NCBI RefSeq assembly: GCF_050433395.1
Contig: NZ_JBNPXH010000009.1
Location: 124,001 to 188,000 of the forward strand
DNA length: 64,000 bases
DNA from: Mobilitalea torta
GTDB taxonomy: Bacteria > Bacillota > Clostridia > Lachnospirales > Lachnospiraceae
Direction: 5' to 3'
Part shown: piece after piece, positions 32,477 through 40,508 of the stretch
Layout: each line of letters starts with the position of its first letter
Numbering within the stretch: the first letter of the stretch is position 1
Notes under the pieces: generated by a model
The model's database searches: none
What the model was told of the DNA's origin: nothing
The model's input: only the letters and a program-made list of their open reading frames with translations
Position numbers and translations under genes: made by a program

Positions 32477-32670
32477 AGGTCAAATCTAAAGAACAAACAT
32501 ATCTGTTTTCTCCTTTGAACCAATAATTACTAATATGTAAAATTTTAATATAAATTTGCAAAAACATCAAGACTGTGTTGACATCATTATATCCTTATTT
32601 TACTCACTTCCTGATAAAAATCAAATATTTCACGGTAGTTTACCTTCTTTCAAATTGGAATTTATGATTA
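32477..32670. other. AT-rich intergenic stretch
   Basis: Very AT-rich. A short minus-strand open tail reads NYREIFDFYQEVSKIRI and stops near 32583; it may be a further gene remnant. I see no promoter, RNA gene or repeat here. Confidence 0.3.
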
Positions 32671-33234
32671 TCATCCTAAAAAAAGCATAGCTTTCCGATA
32701 TTTATTCGTATAATAACCTTTACTCTCTTCTGAAAGCTTTTGAAAACTTCTTTCTAGTTTATTTTTGACGAATATCTTACCATCTTCAATTTTCATATTT
32801 TTGTTGACATATGCCAAATATAATAAGCTTGGAATATTATCAAAATGCGAAATTGCATCAGCATCTGCAACACACAATTCTTCTAAAGAATCTTTACTAC
32901 TATCTACACTGCCTCTATGATTTCTGATACATTCTTGAACGAGTGCAATTTTATCCTTTTCATATCCAAATTTGGTTAATATCTCGCCCGCCATTCTAGC
33001 CCCATGTATATGATGAAGTTCGTAAAGGTTATAATCACTTATAGAAGCAATATCGTGAAGCCATGCTGCTATTATTACTATCTCTTTATCTGCACCATAT
33101 TTATCTGCAAGCAGCTCTGCATTTTTAACAACTGCCTCAATATGGTAATAACATCCTATACCAAATTTATTTTCAGGCTTTTGACTTTTTAAATACACTT
33201 CATTTTTCAAATAATCTATAATATCAGTTCGCAT
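32671..33234 (-). CDS. HD-domain phosphohydrolase
   Basis: A 187-residue protein with the HD metal site: His in 'YYHIEAV', His-Asp in 'AAWLHDIAS', further histidines in 'ELHHIHGARMAGEIL' and Asp in 'CVADADAI'. HD enzymes cleave phosphate esters of nucleotides or metabolites; this subgroup is uncharacterised. The ATG at 33234 has GGGGGAG four bases upstream. The gene is visibly more AT-rich than the flanking housekeeping genes, consistent with acquisition. Confidence 0.85.
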   Translation of the reverse strand: MRTDIIDYLKNEVYLKSQKPENKFGIGCYYHIEAVVKNAELLADKYGADKEIVIIAAWLHDIASISDYNLYELHHIHGARMAGEILTKFGYEKDKIALVQECIRNHRGSVDSSKDSLEELCVADADAISHFDNIPSLLYLAYVNKNMKIEDGKIFVKNKLERSFQKLSEESKGYYTNKYRKAMLFLG

Positions 33235-33342
33235 TATACTCCCCCTATAAATTCGAGTTGAACAAAATCGCTGCGCGATGGCCTGCCTGTTGTATTATAT
33301 CCATAATGATACTATGATCTTAATATTACTGCACATTGCAGA

Positions 33343-33882
33343 TTATTTATGCAATATGTATTCCCAACCCTCGCGCCAATCAAACTGGGCTGTAATCAGG
33401 TCCTCTAAGGATATGCCGTTGAGTAAATGGTCAAAAGCCCATCGGGTTGCAACATGTCCAATAATTAGCACACGTGCTCCCTCCCATCGGAAAAATAAAT
33501 CAGGAAGAAAACATCCGACACGTGCAATCGCTTGCCGCCAACTTTCCCCGTTAGGATATGGTGTGTCAAGAAAATGCCAACGCTCACGATGCAGATCTTC
33601 TGCTTTTTGTCCATTTAATGTACCGTAGTTGCACTCACGCAGGCGCCAGTCTAAAAAGATGGGGATGGGTGTTTGGGCAAAAGCAATCTTGGCTGTTTCC
33701 ACAGCACGTCCAAGATCCGATGTAAAAACAGCTTTGATTCCATCGTGACGCCGACGTGCCCCTAACTCAGCAGCGAGTGACCGCCCTCGTTCTGAGAGCT
33801 GTCCATCTTGCCAGCCGGTTGCAATTCCTTTTTCGTTATCTTCGCTTAAAGAATGAGTTTCAAAGACAATTTGTATCTCCAT
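33343..33882 (-). CDS. histidine phosphatase superfamily protein with ETH in place of RHG
   Basis: A 179-residue protein of the phosphoglycerate-mutase-like fold: 'GWQDGQLSERGRSLAAELGARRR', 'AVFTSDLGRAVETAKIAF', acid region 'LRECNYG', and the second His in 'VLIIGHVATRWAFDHLL'. The N-terminal motif, normally (L/V)RHG, reads 'VFETHSLSEDNE': the nucleophilic His is kept but the preceding Arg is Thr-less 'ET'. An ETHS variant subgroup seems to exist, so activity is likely retained with altered phosphate binding. Monocistronic. Confidence 0.87.
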   Translation of the reverse strand: MEIQIVFETHSLSEDNEKGIATGWQDGQLSERGRSLAAELGARRRHDGIKAVFTSDLGRAVETAKIAFAQTPIPIFLDWRLRECNYGTLNGQKAEDLHRERWHFLDTPYPNGESWRQAIARVGCFLPDLFFRWEGARVLIIGHVATRWAFDHLLNGISLEDLITAQFDWREGWEYILHK

Positions 33883-34304
33883 AATATACCTCTCGCTTAG
33901 TTCTTCAAATTCGGATTTGTTTAATTATATCATAGTACATAAAAAAATAGCATCAAATATTTATACAAATATATTCAACGTTGTTCCTTTTAAAATTGAT
34001 TTTGTCTACAGTCTGAGGTTGCTTAAAAAGGTACTTTGCTATTTCTCTTAATTCAAAATGATAGCATTCAATGACTGAGTGCGAAATAATATCATATGTA
34101 TAATGACTTTTTTAAGCTTTTCTTGTTTGCCTTCTGCGCTTCATACTTTGTTTCACCAAAGGACGGGATTGCCGTGAACTCCTCAAAATTATGTTTTCAT
34201 TCCGTGAGCCACAGCTTATCCATTCACAAGTGGAAAGTAAGCTCTAAGAATAGAAATCTCTTATTTCCCAGATCCGGAAAAGAGTGGTAAGGGAATTGCT
34301 CAGC
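33883..34304. other. intergenic stretch without a recognisable gene
   Basis: AT-rich. A TATAAT at about 33925-33930 may serve the histidine phosphatase gene. The rest contains only short unrelated open frames; I see no repeat or RNA gene. Confidence 0.4.
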
Positions 34305-34333
34305 TTGATATTATTCGTCTAAGTGTATATAAT
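34305..34333 (+). promoter_or_regulatory. intact promoter of the truncated HTH gene
   Basis: TTGATA (34305-34310), 17 bases, TATAAT (34328-34333) on the plus strand, 24 bases before the ATG of the broken HTH gene. Confidence 0.75.
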
Positions 34334-34357
34334 AAGGTCAACTTTGGAAGTATTCTC

Positions 34358-34582
34358 ATGGATTACATTACACTGAAAGATGCCGCAGAAAAATGGGGCA
34401 TTTCCGAAAGCCATGTTCAAAATCCATGCGAAGAAGGCCGGATACCTTACCCATATTTTTGTGCTCCTTTTCTTGTTTTCTATATTGTAATACTTTTCAA
34501 CCTATCCTCCAGTTGGGCAAGAACCAGCGGCCATGCCTGTTCATGCTTGTCCCTCGATTCTTCATCTGGAAACCCTGCATGA
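34358..34582 (+). pseudogene. truncated excisionase-like HTH protein gene
   Basis: The first 30 codons read MDYITLKDAAEKWGISESHV and on to EEGRIP, the start of a common small winged-helix/excisionase-type DNA-binding protein in Lachnospiraceae (usually about 60-75 residues). After residue 31 the frame leaves the family and runs antisense through the 3' flank and body of the SRPBCC relic until a stop at 34582. The original C-terminus has been lost by a junction near 34450. Confidence 0.65.
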
Positions 34583-34824
34583 TTTAATCGTAATATTGTT
34601 CCATTCTCAACTTTTTTTAATTCCACAGTCACAACCGTTTCAGCGCCTTTGGTTCCGTCAGCACCCGTCAGCCATGTAAGTTCAACCAACTGGTCAGGCA
34701 TAAGTCGGAGAAAACGGCCATAGTGAGGATGACGCTTCCCTTCAAAGGCTGTTTCAAAATAAAAAACGGTGTTGACTTCCCCTTTCATCAGAACTGAACC
34801 TGGTTCTGCAAACCATAAGTCATA
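34480..34824 (-). pseudogene. 5'-truncated SRPBCC/AHSA1-family gene
   Basis: The C-terminal two thirds of an AHSA1-like protein is clear: LWFAEPGSVLMKGEV, then HYGRFLRLMPDQLVELTWLTG, then RLNHAGFPDEESRDKHEQAW. The frame meets a TAA at about 34825-34827, just before YDLWFAEP, so about 45 N-terminal residues are missing. The in-frame ATG at 34788 has no ribosome-binding site. A shortened product is possible but unlikely to fold as the full hydrophobic cavity. Confidence 0.7.
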
Positions 34825-34935
34825 TTAAATGTTTATTCTGCTAATAACGCTTTATACAACCCGCTGTTAAACTTCCCGACAAATTCTTTACATATTTTTT
34901 TATCTCTAGATATTGGCAACACATTGCTCTTCTAT

Positions 34936-35533
34936 TTATTCGAACATATTTTTATGAAATATGCTAATGTAGCAGGCCTCTAGGGCTAAAGGTATCATCG
35001 ATGCTTTGGGTAAAGCAGGATCATAGTTCATCAATGTATTTTCTATTTCATTTCGCCTAAGCTCCTTTGTATAGTCACCCGGTCCTTTCTTTATTTCATC
35101 AACAAAAGAATCTGACATCCATATTATATTTTTGCCGTAAGTCATCTTCAGCTTTAGCTCGATTTCTATCAGAAATAAATTGATTACTCATAAAATATAT
35201 TTTTGTATAACCACGTCCTGGTTGACAATTAACTTCAGTTATTTTTTCTATATCAGAATAAAGTTTTGACTTCCATTCTTGCTTTGCACTAAATGCAAAA
35301 GTCCACCTCTCTTGAATAGCTGTGGGACCCGTTTGCGGGATCAGATTGGGACAGATTTCTTTTTCTGCAATGCGTCGGCAAAAGACTTCAAATTTCTTTT
35401 CCTCACCGCGGCTGGTCAGTGTATTTAGATAATAATCCAAAAAAGTCTTATCCAACTTTGCAGCACGTATTATCTCGGAGTCTGAGAACTGGTCAGGATG
35501 GTTGTGTTTATAAAATTCATACGCTTTTCCCAT
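34936..35533 (-). pseudogene. decayed gene with an N-terminal nuclease-like domain
   Basis: A well-formed start (ATG 35533, AAAGGAG seven bases before) opens 144 codons that end at 35099. They contain EKEICPNLIPQTGPT, ERWTFAFSAKQEW and GRGYTKIYFMSNQF. I recall this pattern from the N-terminus of large proteins in which 'PQTGPTGGGDGKTD...' precedes the ERW segment. Here the GGGD-containing part is deleted in frame. After 'YNMDVR' the reading continues in another frame (34936-35145: SFVDEIKKGPGDYTKELR...), so there is also a frameshift, and the long C-terminal part is absent. The family link is from memory and unverified. Confidence 0.5.
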
Positions 35534-35850
35534 ACTATTACTCCTTTTCATTATTATATACAAAGTAATCATTCTTTTTCGGGCAATATTTATTTACAAT
35601 CTCATCTTCATCGAGCTTCTTTCGACATCTTTATATTTAAGTCGCTCCATCTTCTTACATTATATCTCCTTTATTAACAATTTTAAAGAACTTTCTTTCT
35701 AAATATAATTGAGTAGTTAAGTTTATGTAAAGCGAAAAGAAAGATGCAAACTTTGCCGAGTCAAAGTTGGTACGGGATTTTACCAACTTTCGTACCAACT
35801 TTTTACCAACTTTCCCCCAAAAACCTGCGGTATTTTACGATACCCTCAAA
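35534..35850. other. intergenic region with a gene tail and a 10-bp repeat cluster
   Basis: A minus-strand open tail (about 35538-35625) reads CRKKLDEDEIVNKYCPKKND and stops inside the next ribosome-binding site; its gene is missing. Further right, TACCAACTTT occurs three times (35781, 35793, 35804), and its complement AAAGTTGGTA once (35763), forming a 10-bp hairpin plus iteron-like direct repeats. Confidence 0.5.
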
Positions 35851-35890
35851 ACGCAAGAAAACCGCCGGAAACACTGGGTTTTCGGCGGTT
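35851..35890 (-). terminator. terminator of the rpsB-tsf operon
   Basis: AACCGCCG...CGGCGGTT stem (35860-35867 / 35883-35890) followed on the minus strand by TTCTTGCGTTTT. It lies about 135 bases beyond the tsf stop because a tandem duplication sits between. Confidence 0.8.
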
Positions 35891-35918
35891 TAGCACTATA
35901 TAAAAATTATGAAATTAA

Positions 35919-36060
35919 TTGCCCATCTGCTTAGCAAGCTTCCAAGAGGAAGTTGCTTCTACATCTTGACTAGTTGCCCATTTGCTTAGCAAGCTTCCAA
36001 GAGGAAGTTGCTTCTACATCTTGACTAGTTGCCCATCTGCTTAGCAACTTCCTCTGCGAA
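35919..36060. repeat. 55-bp tandem duplication of the tsf 3' end
   Basis: Units 35919-35973 and 35974-36028 differ at one or two positions. The 3' end of tsf (36029 onward) is the partial third copy for about 19 bases. Each unit therefore contains a copy of the last tsf codons (AKQMGN plus a stop) followed by a hairpin-forming GCAACTTCC...GGAAGCTTGC segment. Only the copy nearest tsf is translated. Confidence 0.9.
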
Positions 36061-36957
36061 GTTTTCACTCTTCTTCTCAAGGCCCTCGCCGGTCTCAAAG
36101 CGAACGAACCGCTTCACAGTAACATCAGAGCCAACCTGCTTGGACACGCTGGCAAGGTACTGGCCAACGCTCATGTCGCCATCCTTAACATAGGCCTGGT
36201 CAACCAGGCAGAATTCCTTTAATTCCTTATTAAGACGGCCTTCCAGCATCTTCTCGATGATGTTCTCCGGCTTCTTGGAATTGGAAGGATCGTTCATAAT
36301 CTGAGCCTTTAAGATTTCTTTCTCATGAGCGATGAAATCAGCGGAAATCTCAGCCTGGGTTACATACTTGGGAGACATAGCGGCGATCTGCATTGCCACA
36401 TTCTTTGCAGCCTCCTGAACCTCGTCATTGTTCACGGCACAATCCACATCAACCAGGATACCGATTCTGCCGCCGCCATGGATATAGGATACCACAAAGC
36501 CGTTCTCGGCTGTGATCTTCTCATATCTTCTGATGTTCATATTCTCACCGATAATGGAAATCATGGAAGATAATTCTTCCTTCACCGTCTTAGCAGGCTC
36601 CAGCGCCCACTTCTCTGCAAGAAATGCTTCCAGATCAGCAGCCTCTGTTTCAGCAGCCTGCTTTGCAACTGCTGCAACGAAATCCCTGAACTTCTCATTC
36701 TTTGCCACAAAGTCGGTCTCGCTGTTGACTTCCACAATGGAGGCAACCTTGCCGTTTGCAATAATACAGGTATCAACAATACCCTCTGCCGCAATTCTGC
36801 CAGCCTTCTTTTCAGCTGCAGCAAGTCCCTTCTCTCTTAAGAACTCCACTGCTTTATCCATATCGCCCTCGGTAGCTGCAAGAGCCTTCTTGCAGTCCAT
36901 CATACCGGCTCCAGTCATTTCTCTTAACTCTTTCACCATATTAGCGGTAACTTCCAT
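36025..36957 (-). CDS. tsf: translation elongation factor Ts
   Basis: A 310-residue nucleotide-exchange factor for EF-Tu. It has the N-terminal UBA domain with 'MVKELREMTGAGMMDCKKAL', 'KAVEFLREKG', and the core signature 'EVNSETDFVAKNEKF'; the C-terminal 'VDQAYVKDGDMSVGQYLA' is standard. The ATG at 36957 has GGAGG eight bases upstream. It lies 36 bases after rpsB. Its last codons and stop are duplicated downstream. Confidence 0.97.
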   Translation of the reverse strand: MEVTANMVKELREMTGAGMMDCKKALAATEGDMDKAVEFLREKGLAAAEKKAGRIAAEGIVDTCIIANGKVASIVEVNSETDFVAKNEKFRDFVAAVAKQAAETEAADLEAFLAEKWALEPAKTVKEELSSMISIIGENMNIRRYEKITAENGFVVSYIHGGGRIGILVDVDCAVNNDEVQEAAKNVAMQIAAMSPKYVTQAEISADFIAHEKEILKAQIMNDPSNSKKPENIIEKMLEGRLNKELKEFCLVDQAYVKDGDMSVGQYLASVSKQVGSDVTVKRFVRFETGEGLEKKSENFAEEVAKQMGN

Positions 36958-36993
36958 CGTATCTTCCTCCATCTATTCGATTCTATAAACTGC

Positions 36994-37749
36994 TTATTCA
37001 GAAACAGCCTCATCCAGAAGAACTTCTGCTTCATCACTGCTGCCGTCGGATCCATCGGTTAGCTGAACTCCCTGATTTGCCTCAATAACAGCATCGGCCA
37101 TCTTGGAAACAATTAATTTAACCGCTCTGATGGCATCGTCATTGCCGGGAATTACATAATCTAATTCTTCAGGATCACAATTAGTATCAGCAATACCAAT
37201 CAACGGTATTCCAAGGTTATGTGCTTCCTGGATGCAGATTCTTTCCTTCTTGGGATCTACTACAAAGATCGCATCCGGAATTCTCTTCATATTCTTAATA
37301 CCGCCAAGGTTCTTCTCCAGCTTTTCCCATTCTTTTTTGATCTGGATTACTTCTTTTTTAGGAAGAACATCAAAAGTACCATCCTCAGACATTCTTTCGA
37401 TCTCTCTTAATCTCTCAACTCTGCTGCGGATGGTCTTGAAGTTGGTCAACATACCGCCCAGCCATCTCTCATTTACGTAGTACATACCGCAACGCTCCGC
37501 TTCGGACTTAATCGCATCCTGCGCCTGCTTCTTCGTGCCTACAAAAAGAATCGCGCCGCCTTCTGCAACAATGTTCTTGATTGCGGTGTAAGCCTCGTCT
37601 ACCTTACCAACAGACTTCTGCAGATCGATAATGTAGATACCATTTCTCTCAGTGTAGATGTACTCCGCCATCTTGGGGTTCCATCTTCTTGTCTGGTGAC
37701 CAAAATGTACACCAGCTTCCAATAACTGCTTCATTGAAATAACGCTCAT
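36994..37749 (-). CDS. rpsB: 30S ribosomal protein S2
   Basis: A 251-residue ribosomal protein. It starts 'MSVISMKQLLEAGVHFGHQTRRWNPKM' and contains 'GTKKQAQDAIKSEAERCGMYYVNERWLGG' and 'VVDPKKERICIQEAHNLGIPLIGIADTNCDPE', with an acidic C-terminal tail. The ATG at 37749 follows GGAGGT by six bases. An open frame upstream is leader sequence. Confidence 0.98.
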   Translation of the reverse strand: MSVISMKQLLEAGVHFGHQTRRWNPKMAEYIYTERNGIYIIDLQKSVGKVDEAYTAIKNIVAEGGAILFVGTKKQAQDAIKSEAERCGMYYVNERWLGGMLTNFKTIRSRVERLREIERMSEDGTFDVLPKKEVIQIKKEWEKLEKNLGGIKNMKRIPDAIFVVDPKKERICIQEAHNLGIPLIGIADTNCDPEELDYVIPGNDDAIRAVKLIVSKMADAVIEANQGVQLTDGSDGSSDEAEVLLDEAVSE

Positions 37750-37778
37750 AATATACCTCCATTTGGTTGTTTTCTTCC

Positions 37779-37840
37779 GCATATATCCTATCCCTGACAG
37801 ACCTGAAACTTCAGGCACCATGCCCAGTGAATCCATATGC
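37779..37840 (-). promoter_or_regulatory. structured leader of rpsB
   Basis: GCATAT (37835-37840 on the minus strand) can pair with ATATGC (37779-37784), enclosing a CCTGAA-GT-TTCAGG hairpin and further short stems. A closed multi-stem leader before rpsB fits feedback by S2 binding. I do not match it to a described class. Confidence 0.4.
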
Positions 37841-37858
37841 GTGCAATTTGACCTCAAA

Positions 37859-37887
37859 AGTATATCACAATATTTCCTTCATGACAA
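37859..37887 (-). promoter_or_regulatory. sigma-A promoter of rpsB-tsf
   Basis: TTGTCA (37882-37887), 17 bases, TATACT (37859-37864) on the minus strand, giving a leader of about 100 nt. Confidence 0.85.
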
Positions 37888-37928
37888 GTGTTTTTTGATG
37901 TCAAAGATCGAAACAAAAAATCTACAAC

Positions 37929-40310
37929 TTACTTGTTACTGATATCGCCTGTGAAAAAACCATTCTCCTCCTGAGGCAGCAATGATAAAAGAAGCATATG
38001 GGCTTCTTTTGTATATACCGCAAGCTCATATTCATTACCCTTCTCACTAATTCTCTTTTCTAATAATATACCATGACGTACTCCTTCTTCCGACGGAACC
38101 GTCGTATTGCGTCCAATCTGCCGGCAAAACTGCCCTGTCAGGTATCCCTCTTCCTTAAGCTTCGTTGTCAGATATACCGCCGTCAGACGTTTCATCCTCT
38201 TCTCATCACGAAGCTCATTCATGCTCTCTACAAATTGGCTCATTGTGACGTTTCCCAGGGCTTTTACCCCCTGCCTCATGGTTTCTGTCAGGTAGAATTC
38301 TGCCTTCTTCGGCTGAGATTGCATTCCGGCCTTGGCTGGCAGCTCCTCATGAACCGGTTCATAGCACGTACCGTCCCGGTTCCCATGAGTGAAATCAAGA
38401 ATAGCATCTATAAAAGTCTGCCCGTATTTTCCAAATTTATGTTCTCCGATCCCATTCACCATTAACATATCCCCCTTTGTCAACGGTACCTTTACGCATA
38501 GATCGGTCAGAGTTTTATCAGAGAATATAATATAGGGCGGTATTCCTTCTTCTCTTGCCAACTGGGTTCTTACCTGACGAAGCCGTTCGAACAGTTCCAG
38601 ACCCTTTGAAGTAAGCAGCTCAGACCGGCGCAGGTTTTTCCCCTCTTTCGATCTCTGATTCGGCATATTCTCAGAGATGGCTTTTTCAGATAGAATATTC
38701 GTCCTGGGAAGCTTCATTATAATCCGGGCTTCGCCCTTGAGAATGGAAGCCGCAGAACGGTCCGCCCGGACAATGGCATATTTATCATTACTAAGATACA
38801 GGAAACCATCAACGATCAGCTTATTGGCCACATGCCTGAGAAATGCCTCGATATCAGAGGCTCGCTTCCCATAGAAGCCGTTATCCACCATATGATTTAC
38901 CGTGAGCTTCGCTGTCTTCCGTCCCTGTAAAGTGGCGATAATTACATTCATGCCAAAACGTTGGCCGCTTTCTCTCACACAGCCGATAATATCCTTGCCT
39001 GCCTCCGTAACATCCAGTTCATCAAATTCCGAAAGACAGTTGGAACAATTATTACAGCAAGGAACCCCATATTCTCCAAAATATCTTAATATGTATTCTC
39101 TTAAACAATCCCTGGTAAAGCAGTAATAAGTCATTTCCTTCAGCCGTTCTTCATCACGCTCCCGAATCAGCTCCCTCTGAGCCTCGCTCATCTCATCACT
39201 ATCATTGCTGTTCTCTATCAGAAATTGATTGATTCGCACATCTCTTGCACCGTAAAGCAGGATACACTCGGCTGCCTCCCCATCGCGGCCTGCTCTTCCC
39301 GCCTCCTGATAATAGCCCTCCATGTTCTTCGGCATATTATAGTGAAGCACGTATCTCACATTGGATTTATCAATTCCCATACCAAATGCATTAGTGGCAA
39401 CCATCACTGTCTTTCTGTCATAAATAAAATCCTCCTGGTTGTCATTGCGTTGGGCATCATTCATACCGGCATGATATTTTGCCGCATCGATTCCGTGTCC
39501 CGCCAGCAATTCCTGCAATTCATCCACTCCCTTGCGGGTGGCGCAGTAGATAATGCCGCACTGGGTTTTGTGCTCCTTGACGTAGCTCACCGTCTCCGCA
39601 TTCTTATCCTGCGGGCTGCGCACCTCAAAATACAGATTCTTTCTATCATACCCGGTAACTTCCACCACCGGCTCGTCCAGCCGGAGAACACAGCATATAT
39701 CTTCCATAACCTCTTTCGTCGCTGTCGCTGTAAAGGCGCTGATCACAGGCCGCCTGGGCAGTTCCTGAATAAACCGGACAATCTTCAGATAGCTGGGTCT
39801 GAAATCCTGTCCCCACTGGGAAATGCAATGGGCCTCATCCACCGTAACCATCCTGATATCGGACTGCAGGGCAAATTCGAGGAATTCCTCTGTCTCCAAC
39901 CGCTCCGGAGCCGCATAAATCAACTGATATTTCCCCTGTCTGGCATATTGCAGGGCAAGCGTAACCTGCCTGGCAGAAAGCGCACTGTTGATATATGCGG
40001 CGTGAATTCCCGCCTGGTTAAGCGCCGCCACCTGGTCCTTCATTAAGGAAATCAACGGGGATATGATCAATGTGATACCTCCCATGGCCAGTGCCGGTAT
40101 CTGGTAACAGATGGATTTGCCGGCACCTGTGGGCATTATCCCCAATACATCTTTTCCGGACAGAATGCTATTGATTAATTTCTCCTGTCCTTCACGAAAA
40201 CTGTCGTAGCCAAAATAAGTCTTTAATATATGGGATGGTGAACTGGTTGTGCTTTGCAATAGATACTCCCCTTCCGAAATTACATTCTCCTGCTGTCTGA
40301 GAATTATCAT
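37929..40310 (-). CDS. recQ: ATP-dependent DNA helicase RecQ
   Basis: About 793 residues. A superfamily-2 helicase core has 'GIMPTGAGKSICYQIPAL', DEAH box 'VTVDEAHCISQWGQDFRPSY', 'FTATAT', and motif VI 'YYQEAGRAGRDG'. The zinc-binding RecQ-CT has Cys residues in 'CLREYILRYFGEYGVPCCNNCSNC'. A winged helix and HRDC ('IIFSDKTLTDLCVKVPLTKGDMLMVNGIGEHKFGKYG') follow. There is an extra C-terminal domain of about 140 residues. The ATG at 40310 has GGGAG eight bases upstream; a TTG at 40259 after AAGGGGAG would be 17 codons shorter and is a real alternative. Confidence 0.95.
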   Translation of the reverse strand: MIILRQQENVISEGEYLLQSTTSSPSHILKTYFGYDSFREGQEKLINSILSGKDVLGIMPTGAGKSICYQIPALAMGGITLIISPLISLMKDQVAALNQAGIHAAYINSALSARQVTLALQYARQGKYQLIYAAPERLETEEFLEFALQSDIRMVTVDEAHCISQWGQDFRPSYLKIVRFIQELPRRPVISAFTATATKEVMEDICCVLRLDEPVVEVTGYDRKNLYFEVRSPQDKNAETVSYVKEHKTQCGIIYCATRKGVDELQELLAGHGIDAAKYHAGMNDAQRNDNQEDFIYDRKTVMVATNAFGMGIDKSNVRYVLHYNMPKNMEGYYQEAGRAGRDGEAAECILLYGARDVRINQFLIENSNDSDEMSEAQRELIRERDEERLKEMTYYCFTRDCLREYILRYFGEYGVPCCNNCSNCLSEFDELDVTEAGKDIIGCVRESGQRFGMNVIIATLQGRKTAKLTVNHMVDNGFYGKRASDIEAFLRHVANKLIVDGFLYLSNDKYAIVRADRSAASILKGEARIIMKLPRTNILSEKAISENMPNQRSKEGKNLRRSELLTSKGLELFERLRQVRTQLAREEGIPPYIIFSDKTLTDLCVKVPLTKGDMLMVNGIGEHKFGKYGQTFIDAILDFTHGNRDGTCYEPVHEELPAKAGMQSQPKKAEFYLTETMRQGVKALGNVTMSQFVESMNELRDEKRMKRLTAVYLTTKLKEEGYLTGQFCRQIGRNTTVPSEEGVRHGILLEKRISEKGNEYELAVYTKEAHMLLLSLLPQEENGFFTGDISNK

Positions 40311-40409
40311 ATCACAGGCTCCCTTCCTTCGTCTATTACTTCCCCTCAGAAGTTGTTATTTTCATGATTATCAATAAAATAATGTAAAATATACAGCAAT
40401 CTGACCAAA

Positions 40410-40449
40410 ACAGTAATAAAATACCGCCACATGGCTCATGCAGCGGTAT
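40410..40449 (-). terminator. terminator closing the fla/che operon
   Basis: ATACCGC...GCGGTAT stem (40421-40427 / 40443-40449) followed on the minus strand by TTTTATTACTG, 60 bases after the last gene and before recQ. Confidence 0.7.
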
Positions 40450-40508
40450 CTGTTATTTTTCCGGCCGTTTTATTACAGCCTTCCGGTCAAATACCGGATC
40501 GAACTGTT

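Noticed and set aside
39225..40046. A 273-codon plus-strand frame
   Set aside because: Antisense to the helicase core of recQ.
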